Origin: an uncultured Ignavibacteriales bacterium
GTDB taxonomy: Bacteria > Bacteroidota > Ignavibacteria > Ignavibacteriales > Ignavibacteriaceae
Assembly (NCBI GenBank): GCA_903929035.1
Contig: CAIYTF010000127.1
Location: 1 to 64,000, forward strand
Direction: 5' to 3'
Length of the DNA: 64,000 nucleotides
Part shown: one piece after another, positions 1 to 5,767 of the stretch
Numbering within the stretch: the stretch's first letter is position 1
Layout: each line of letters starts with the position of its first letter
Program-made: the position numbers and the translations under genes
Notes under the pieces: generated by a model
The model's database searches: none
Told to the model about the DNA's origin: nothing
Seen by the model: only the letters and a program-made list of their open reading frames with translations

Positions 1-71
1 CGTTGGTGGCTAAATAACTACGCGGCGTTAATTTGCCCCCCCCCCCCCCCATCAGGAGACTGAGTAGTTAC
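1..71 (+). repeat. Family A palindromic element, decayed copy (left end outside window)
   Basis: The text matches the interior and right end of the full copies at 4118-4382 and 26326-26594: 'actacgcggcgt', 'aatttgccccc', then 'tcaggagactgagtagttac'. The stretch between the C-rich part and the right end is missing, and a run of 15 C replaces it (36-50). The right terminal repeat CTGAGTAGTTAC ends at 71. This is a degraded non-coding element. Confidence 0.8.
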
Positions 72-361
72 AAATATAGAAAAAATCGGGATAAATTTCG
101 TGATTATTGCTGAAATTTTTATACCACTAAATATTCTGCCGCTTTAAACCCATCGTTCACCGCCTATAATCATCGTTCACCGTGTTTTATCTTAATTCAT
201 CAGAAAAGTATTGCATATTTCTATATATTATAATAAGTTGAATATTATGTAATAATAATTCTATTTATATCATTGACATAAGATAAATATATACTAAAAT
301 ATTCTGTCGATTTGCCAATAATGTTTGTATAGAAAAATATTTAATTTTTTTCACTTTTCAC
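72..361. other. AT-rich intergenic region upstream of lexA with a 20-bp direct repeat
   Basis: I see no credible gene here. The 12-mer CATCGTTCACCG occurs at 151-162 and again at 171-182, giving a 20-bp period, close to two turns of the helix. This could be a pair of regulator sites or a chance duplication. The rest is AT-rich with no clear hairpin. Confidence 0.4.
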
Positions 362-392
362 TTGACAAGTGTTATTTTGTTCACTATGTTTG
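362..392 (+). promoter_or_regulatory. Bacteroidota-type promoter of lexA
   Basis: TTGACA at 362-367 and TATGTTTG at 385-392 fit the Bacteroidota consensus TTG-N19/20-TAnnTTTG, with exactly 20 nt between the TTG and the -7 box. Transcription would start around 398-402, just ahead of the lexA ATG at 419, giving a very short leader. The match is seen in the sequence; promoter activity is inferred. Confidence 0.7.
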
Positions 393-400
393 TAGTAAAC
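379..400 (+). promoter_or_regulatory. Candidate LexA operator (8-6-8 imperfect palindrome)
   Basis: GTTCACTA and TAGTAAAC are separated by 6 bp and match as inverted arms with one mismatch. The palindrome covers the TATGTTTG -7 box of the lexA promoter, which is where an autorepressor would block RNA polymerase. LexA autoregulation is general, but the sequence of this site is my inference; I did not find a second exact copy in the other intergenic regions I read. Confidence 0.5.
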
Positions 401-418
401 AAATGAGCACTATATTAT

Positions 419-1048
419 ATGAGTAAAAATTTATTAACGCCGCGTCAGCAAAAAGTACTCGAGTACATAACTTGGTACATACAAGAAAATGGTTTCCCTC
501 CGACACTCAGGGAAATAGGAGTTAAGTTTGAGATAACCTCAACAAATGGAGTGAAGCGTCACGTGGATGCCCTGCTGAAAAAAGGAGTCCTGACAAGAGG
601 AGTAAACACCAGCAGAACACTTAGCCTGACTAAGCCTGTATCATCAACAGAAAGTAAGTCGGCTCAACAAGTACCAATTGTAGGACGTGTGGCAGCAGGT
701 ATTCCGATTACTGCCTACGAAAACTTGGAAGGCAGCCTTTTAGTGGACAGCGCGTACTTGAAGAGCAAAGACAAACATTTCGCGCTTCAAGTAAAAGGCG
801 ATAGTATGATTGATGACGGCATATTTGAAGCTGACTATGTTATTATATGTCCTGCAGCAGCAGCTCGCCACAATGAGATTGTTGTTGCACGTTTACACGA
901 TGAAGCAACCGTGAAACGGTTCTATAACAAAAACGGTCTTGTGCAGTTATTACCTGCAAACAAGAAATATAAACCCATTGCTATTAACAATTTCGATGAA
1001 TTTTCGATAATTGGAATAGTTGTGGGAGTAATGAGATGGATAAGATGA
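419..1048 (+). CDS. lexA: LexA SOS repressor/self-cleaving serine peptidase
   Basis: LexA represses DNA-damage genes and cuts itself when stimulated by RecA filaments. Residues 1-72 form the winged-helix DNA-binding domain (TPRQQKVLEYI, then the PPTLREIG recognition region). Residues 83-205 form the S24 peptidase fold. The cleavage bond is A93-G94 in VGRVAAGIP, the nucleophile is S129 in GDSM, and the general base is K166 in EATVKRF. The length of 209 aa is normal. The ATG lies about 20 nt after the predicted transcription start, under a palindrome that overlaps the promoter. Two small genes follow at 18- and 20-nt gaps and are probably co-transcribed. The RecA partner is encoded at 20279-21352. 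Confidence 0.96.
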   Translation: MSKNLLTPRQQKVLEYITWYIQENGFPPTLREIGVKFEITSTNGVKRHVDALLKKGVLTRGVNTSRTLSLTKPVSSTESKSAQQVPIVGRVAAGIPITAYENLEGSLLVDSAYLKSKDKHFALQVKGDSMIDDGIFEADYVIICPAAAARHNEIVVARLHDEATVKRFYNKNGLVQLLPANKKYKPIAINNFDEFSIIGIVVGVMRWIR

Positions 1049-1066
1049 TTTTTTTAAGGAAACCAG

Positions 1067-1318
1067 ATGTATAAATCTGAAATTTTTGCCAAGGCAATGG
1101 CAAATGGTATGAAAGTACGCTTTTATTATAACCTGCAAGAAGAAGTAATATACCCGTATTTCATAATCACTGAAGAAGATGGCACTAAAGCCTTATACGG
1201 CAAGTCAAAGGAAGATAAGAAAGTGAAGAAATACGATTTTAAACGAATTGTAAATATAAGGCTGCTGCCAAATGAGCACTTTATCCCGCTGATCCCGATA
1301 ACAACATTATTTAACTAA
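1067..1318 (+). CDS. Small protein with WYL-like pattern, lexA operon
   Basis: This 83-aa protein starts 18 nt after lexA. The pattern 'VRFYYNLQEEVIYPYFI ... KALYGKSKEDKKVKKYDFKRIVNIRLL' resembles a short WYL-type beta fold: an aromatic-rich strand, a YG turn, then charged residues before an R-I-hydrophobic strand. WYL domains bind nucleic acid or small ligands and often control DNA-damage or defence genes. The resemblance is by eye only and the protein is shorter than a typical WYL regulator, with no DNA-binding domain. Function is unassigned; its position argues for SOS co-regulation. Confidence 0.6.
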   Translation: MYKSEIFAKAMANGMKVRFYYNLQEEVIYPYFIITEEDGTKALYGKSKEDKKVKKYDFKRIVNIRLLPNEHFIPLIPITTLFN

Positions 1319-1338
1319 TTATAAAAGAAGGTGTTAGT

Positions 1339-1779
1339 ATGAATCATAGAAAAGAACTTATCGATACGTTAGTAGCTCAATTTTGGGCTGACGGTTACAA
1401 AATAGTTCACCGCAAATTTGGTAACTATTTAACAGACCCTCCTAAAATAGGCGAGTTTCAGATTGATATATTAGCCCGAAAAGGCAATCGTTTCGCGATG
1501 GGAATTGTCCTTGAGGAAAAAGATTTTTGGAATAACAATCTCGCGGAAATGTTTAATTTCTTGGCAACACGGAAATCCAAATTTGCCAATGCCGCTTCGC
1601 TTTTGTATATCGGTGTTGAACCGAGTTTATACGTGAAACTGGCAGGTATTCTATATAAAATGGATAAGAATATTTCGATTAACATTCGTTCATTCCCGCT
1701 TCAGTTGATTCCTGAACTAACGTTGATGAACGGAACTCAAAAACATCAGGAAGCCACAGCGGCAACATTCTTTCGTTAA
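1339..1779 (+). CDS. Small protein with possible PD-(D/E)XK nuclease core, lexA operon
   Basis: This 146-aa protein is the third gene after the lexA promoter, 20 nt behind the WYL-like gene, with a purine-rich AGAAGG upstream. The segment 'GEFQIDILARKGNRFAMGIVLEEKDF' resembles the core of PD-(D/E)XK folds: D43 ends one strand and E59-x-K61 lies at the end of the next, 16 residues on. An upstream E39 and a helix with W16 precede it. If real, it would be a small DNA-processing enzyme or a dead scaffold under LexA control. I do not recognise the family, so the nuclease idea is a hypothesis from motif spacing alone. Confidence 0.55.
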   Translation: MNHRKELIDTLVAQFWADGYKIVHRKFGNYLTDPPKIGEFQIDILARKGNRFAMGIVLEEKDFWNNNLAEMFNFLATRKSKFANAASLLYIGVEPSLYVKLAGILYKMDKNISINIRSFPLQLIPELTLMNGTQKHQEATAATFFR

Positions 1780-1855
1780 TCGTAACTATTTTTTGGCGGG
1801 ACACGTACTCATATTTATGTCGCGCAGAATTTTGACTGTTTCAGGAAACTATAGA

Positions 1856-4066
1856 TTATATTTTTGAAATGTCAATGGAACCATCCCATTCGGGAGGGAT
1901 ACCAGAGGATTGTAAATTTTTTATTCGTTTCATAAAAAGTAGAGATGCAAGATCATTGGGCTGCAGTGTAAGAGCCAAAGTAAACTCTTCAAATGCCGCA
2001 TCGAATTGTTGCACGAAATAATGCTGAAGTCCTGTCTGGAAATGCCTGTAATATGATTCAAGTGCTTCTGAGAGCGGTTCATCTTCAGCAAAACCAAATA
2101 CTTCATAAACCCTCACAGGCATTGTGCGTCCCTTTACAATAATTGAATCTAAAAGGCGCGTTCTGAACTTATTCTTTGTCAGATGCAGGTAAGTAGCTTC
2201 CGAAACAAGCAGGCGCGTTCCGTATAGTTGATTAGCTCCCTCGAGTCGTGAAGCGAGATTCGCGTTATCACCCAATACCGTGTAATCGAATACTTGAGCC
2301 GAGCCTATATTTCCAACTACCACATCCCCTGTGTTAATACCTATACGACACCGTAAAACCGGTAAGCCTTCGCTTGCCCATACTTTATTCAACTTCACCA
2401 AAGCCTCTTGCATTTTTAGTCCGGAAATAACTGCAGCATCCGCGTGCTTTTCAAGATAAAGAGGAGCACCAAACTCTGCCATTATGCCGTCACCAAGATA
2501 CTTATCGATGATTCCTGCGTTTTCAAAAATGACGAGTGTCATTTCGGTCAAATAGCTATTTACTATCCGAACTAATACTTTTGGTTCCATCTTTTCCGAT
2601 ATTGTAGTAAAGCCTTCAATATCACTAAAAAGAATAGTCAACACCCTGTTTTCACCACCTAATTTAAGTTGATCAGGATTATTAACCAAGTTATCCACAA
2701 CTTTGGTTGGAATATATTTAGAAAACGCGCCGCGTATGAAAGCCTGATCTTTTGTAATCAGCGAATGCAGAACTACTAAATATGATAAGCTAATGATTGT
2801 ACCGCAAATAAAGACTGTAACTAACGGAAATAATCGAAAATGCTGCATCTGCTGCAAAGTCAACCCGATCATCCCGCCGTAAATAATAAACGTCGCGATA
2901 AAAAATAAACTATTGCTCTTAAGAATTGCAGAGCCATATAATAACAGACTAATTCCCAAGAGCAATTCAATAATTTCAAGAAGACTCCACTTTGTATAAA
3001 ACGAGTTAGTCAGAAAAGAATTCATTAATGCCGCGTGGATTGCAACTAAAGGAACATTTTTCTCTAACGGTGTCTGTCCGAGATCCGAAATTCCGATTGA
3101 GATATCGCCAATAAAAATAAACTTCCCCTCGAAAAAATCCAGTAATTGACTTGTATTGTCAGGGTCATTTGCAAGTTCAACAACTTTATGAGCTTCCACC
3201 ATTTGCGGTGTTTTCTCCCATTCAGCAGGATAAGGAATAAATACCAGCCCCTGATCATCAATAGGAATATACAAGTCACGAACAAGTTCACTCCCCTTTA
3301 TGGCGGGAATTCGAACATAATTTCCCCAATTTATTTCAATTTTATTGGGCGGCACTTTAACATAATTCAAAAACATTGATAATGCAGTAGCCGGTAAATA
3401 TGATGAATCGATCTTTAGTATCAGTGGGAGATGCCGGGAGATACCATCAGGGTCCGATTCAGCAGATATGTGAGAATGCCCCGCCACATAATCATACAGC
3501 ATAGGAAGTTGCGAAAGCACACGAACTCCATAATACGGGTGTCCTTGTCCAAATTCTACCGGACTGAACAAAAATTCGTTATGCAATTTTTTATAATATG
3601 GTTCATCTTTCCATTCAAAATTTATTGGTTCTGTTGATAGCCTAAACCCCGCGGGCAAAACAGCACAGCCAAGAGTTCCAAGAGATTCAGAGAAAAGCGA
3701 ATCGGCAACAGGCGCAGATGGAGCTGAAAAAATAATATCGTAAAATACCGATTCCGGATTGAATTGTGCTAAGATGCAATTCAATTTAGCAAGAAATATC
3801 CTATCAAGATAGTTATGACCAAAATATGAATATGTGCTATTCGTCAGGTTTACATACGCGATCTTATTACTAATAGGCGGACCTTCGCCACGCTCGATGC
3901 AATATTTATAAAAGAAATCAGTTGCCTTGTAATCGAGCGTATTCCATAAAGGATTCGCGAAGAATAAGATACAGCATATTATAACGAATACAATTCCGCC
4001 GCTAAAAGAAATTGATTTTATGATATTCTTATTTTTGAAATTCAATCTCATATTTCCGTATAACAC
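1856..4066 (-). CDS. CHASE2-domain class III adenylate cyclase
   Basis: This membrane cyclase probably makes cAMP in response to an extracellular or periplasmic signal. A TM helix near residues 17-37 is followed by a CHASE2 sensor (about 45-340), three closely spaced TM helices (about 350-430), and a class III catalytic domain (about 470-640). Metal-binding aspartates sit in LFSDIEGF and YLGDG; K in DKYLGDG and T in DYTVLGD are the ATP-type base-selecting residues, and NLASRLE carries the transition-state N and R. A TPR-like tail (about 660-715) ends the protein. The track start is GTG; an ATG five codons later (MRLNF) is equally possible. No operon partner is visible. Confidence 0.9.
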   Translation of the reverse strand: MLYGNMRLNFKNKNIIKSISFSGGIVFVIICCILFFANPLWNTLDYKATDFFYKYCIERGEGPPISNKIAYVNLTNSTYSYFGHNYLDRIFLAKLNCILAQFNPESVFYDIIFSAPSAPVADSLFSESLGTLGCAVLPAGFRLSTEPINFEWKDEPYYKKLHNEFLFSPVEFGQGHPYYGVRVLSQLPMLYDYVAGHSHISAESDPDGISRHLPLILKIDSSYLPATALSMFLNYVKVPPNKIEINWGNYVRIPAIKGSELVRDLYIPIDDQGLVFIPYPAEWEKTPQMVEAHKVVELANDPDNTSQLLDFFEGKFIFIGDISIGISDLGQTPLEKNVPLVAIHAALMNSFLTNSFYTKWSLLEIIELLLGISLLLYGSAILKSNSLFFIATFIIYGGMIGLTLQQMQHFRLFPLVTVFICGTIISLSYLVVLHSLITKDQAFIRGAFSKYIPTKVVDNLVNNPDQLKLGGENRVLTILFSDIEGFTTISEKMEPKVLVRIVNSYLTEMTLVIFENAGIIDKYLGDGIMAEFGAPLYLEKHADAAVISGLKMQEALVKLNKVWASEGLPVLRCRIGINTGDVVVGNIGSAQVFDYTVLGDNANLASRLEGANQLYGTRLLVSEATYLHLTKNKFRTRLLDSIIVKGRTMPVRVYEVFGFAEDEPLSEALESYYRHFQTGLQHYFVQQFDAAFEEFTLALTLQPNDLASLLFMKRIKNLQSSGIPPEWDGSIDISKI

Positions 4067-4109
4067 CTTTTTTTATTGATATGAATGATACAAAATATAT
4101 CCAATAGTC

Positions 4110-4390
4110 CCAAAAAGATAACTACTCAGCCTGTTCTTGAATTTGTCCCAGCGGGACTAAATTTGAATAACCGTGAGTGCTAACTCACGGAAAAGTAAGC
4201 CCAAACAAATAACGTCCCCGAAAGGGGCGAACTAATGCGGCGTGAATTTGCCCCCTTCGGGGACATAGATGCTTTTTATCATTCTCCCGTGAGTTGTCAC
4301 TCACGGTTATTCAAATTTAGTCCCGTTGGGACATAATATCCGTAACGAATATTTTCTTGATTTCAGGAGACTGAGTAGTTACCCAAAAAG
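4110..4390 (+). repeat. Family A element, full copy with 8-bp target duplication
   Basis: The element spans 4118-4382 (265 bp). The terminal repeats are (A)TAACTACTCAGCCT on the left and GAGACTGAGTAGTTAC on the right. Perfect 8-bp direct repeats CCAAAAAG flank it at 4110-4117 and 4383-4390. Inside are nested hairpins: GTCCCAGCGGGAC, CCGTGAGTGCTAACTCACGG, and CCCCGAAAGGGG and CCCTTCGGGG. There is no reading frame of note. It is a MITE-like non-autonomous insertion between the cyclase and the decayed gene at 4681-5097. Confidence 0.85.
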
Positions 4391-4569
4391 ATATTTGAAG
4401 ATGGATGTACAACAATAAACAGTTTCTTGTATTATTTCAATTATTTGCTATTTTTTGCAGGTGAATAAAGTTGTTTTTTAGCAAATTACTTTGATATTCA
4501 CTCAAACTATAAAACATTCCGACTTTTAAACTTTTTTGATTGCGGTTTACCGTGCTATGTTTCGATATT

Positions 4570-4680
4570 GACACAAAAAACAACATAGATTTCCTAACGG
4601 AAAAACGGGATCGGCTTTTGTTTATTTTCTACAAACCTCAATCTCCTAACGGAGATTTGTTAGAGTACCTAAACAGTTAC
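4570..4680 (+). repeat. Family B element, partial copy
   Basis: The right end ACCTAAACAGTTAC at 4667-4680 is identical to that of the full copy at 5180-5433. Inside are the same style of short hairpins (TTTCCTAACGGAAA, CTCCTAACGGAG). No matching left terminal repeat is visible, so the left boundary is approximate. The ORF track's 185-aa frame (4540-5097, TTG start) runs through this repeat, so its first 47 or so residues are not a real protein. Confidence 0.6.
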
Positions 4681-5097
4681 AAAAAAATAACGATTAAGAA
4701 TACTTTTATTTTAGAACGCGAGCCGGATGGCCAATTTGAACAGGTCGGGGATATTTTTATTTCGAGATTTCTTAGGAAAAATGTTGGAGATAATGAAGAC
4801 GGGTTGGTTAATAAGTTGGTAGATGGGTTGGTAGATAACCAAAAAAAGATATTGCAGTTGATACGTGCAAATCCAAAAATTTCCATAAAAGATTTGTCAA
4901 CTAAAATTAATATTTCTAAAAGTTATACGAACACCACAAAATATCTTGACATAAAAAACAAAGATTTACATTGTAATACTATAATCACGCGAAGGCTAAA
5001 AGAATGCCCGCGTGCAAGTGTTTGCCCGCGAATAGGTTTTACATCATATAAATTTAACCTTCGCGGTCTTCGGGTAAAGTTGTTTTCGAGACAATAA
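4681..5097 (+). pseudogene. Remnant of AlbA_2/RecG-like ATPase regulator, C-terminal winged helix
   Basis: The frame reads 'FEQVGDIFISRFLRKN ... GLVNKLVDGLVDNQKKILQLIRANPKISIKDLSTKINIS'. The last 40 residues match the closing winged-helix of proteins often named RecG-like or Schlafen AlbA_2 transcriptional regulators. Their normal N-terminal nucleotide-binding portion (several hundred residues) is absent; a family B repeat end abuts the fragment instead. After KINIS the expected second half of the helix-turn-helix decays into unrelated sequence. I infer a dead gene fragment rather than a functional short protein. Confidence 0.6.
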
Positions 5098-5171
5098 CTC
5101 GTTATTCTGGCGTGATTTACTGAAGCTAAACTTTTAAAATATATCTTCGATAATATAGTGTAACCTTTATT

Positions 5172-5441
5172 ATTTTTTTGTAACTATTTAGGTAGTCTTA
5201 CTATTCTCCGTTAGGAGAAAAATGTTTGTAAAAAAAAGCAAAACCACAAGTCTATTTTTCCCGTTAGAGCCTGTCCCGTTTCACGGGAGAATATATGTCG
5301 TTTTAGGGACAGGTAACGAACAAAACATATATTCCCTACGGGAAATCACGGCTGCACGTGGTATGTTTTTTCTACAAACATTTATTCCCTATCGGGAAAC
5401 AAAAAATACTCGTTTTTTTACCTAAACAGTTACATTTTTTT
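5172..5441 (+). repeat. Family B element, full copy with 8-bp target duplication
   Basis: The element spans 5180-5433 (254 bp). Terminal inverted repeats are GTAACTATTTAGGT and ACCTAAACAGTTAC (13 of 14 match). It is flanked by ATTTTTTT at 5172-5179 and 5434-5441. The second leader copy at 5509-5582 is a related sequence lacking the element, which confirms the boundaries. Internal hairpins include CCCGTTTCACGGG and TTCCCTACGGGAA, and AACATATATTCC-type words recur. The ORF at 5222-5425 lies wholly inside and is a repeat artefact. Confidence 0.85.
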
Positions 5442-5579
5442 AATATAATTTGAAAGAAAAGAGCTATGAAGAATTCACCAAAAATATTTTCCTCTTCCCC
5501 CCTAAACTTTTAAAATATATCTTCGATAATGTGTTGTGTCCTTTACTATTTTTTTTAATTTATTTGAAAGGAAAGAACG

Positions 5580-5651
5580 ATGAAAAGTTCACGGATGTGT
5601 TTCGTGATAATGGCTGTATGCCATTCCGGTCAGTTCTCTAAAAGGGAATGA
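5580..5651 (+). CDS. 23-codon leader-like ORF upstream of the surface protein
   Basis: ATG at 5580 follows a good ribosome-binding sequence (GAAAGGA) that is nearly the same as that of the large gene at 5768. It encodes MKSSRMCFVIMAV and ends at a TGA that sits inside the 3' arm of a terminator-like hairpin (5627-5654). It could be the stump of a lost signal-peptide gene or a leader peptide whose translation affects the hairpin. The evidence is sequence layout only. Confidence 0.35.
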   Translation: MKSSRMCFVIMAVCHSGQFSKRE

Positions 5652-5675
5652 CCGTGTATTTTTTTTGTTTTTTGA
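5627..5675 (+). terminator. Terminator-like hairpin in the surface-protein leader
   Basis: CGGTCA (5627-5632) pairs with TGACCG (5649-5654), and the inner TTC/GAA can extend the stem. A T-rich tract with two long T runs follows. It lies about 95 nt upstream of the start of the 1,721-aa gene. It may end transcription from the upstream leader copies or act as an attenuator. Confidence 0.5.
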
Positions 5676-5767
5676 GAGTAAACAATAACATATAAACTAC
5701 TCCCAAAAATTTTCTCTGTTTTTTTAACTAAACTAATTTTTAAAATTTAATTTGAAAGGATAATACG

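Noticed and set aside
4118-4382. Possible CRISPR or structured RNA array from repeated hairpins
   Set aside because: There are no regularly spaced identical repeats with unique spacers and no cas genes; the terminal repeats and target duplications fit a MITE.
5222-5425. 67-aa ORF
   Set aside because: It lies wholly within the family B element and its reverse-orientation copy at 22747-22934 shows the same non-coding hairpins.
5450-5641. 63-aa ORF
   Set aside because: It starts in one leader copy and runs through the next leader copy; its text is repeated untranslated sequence.
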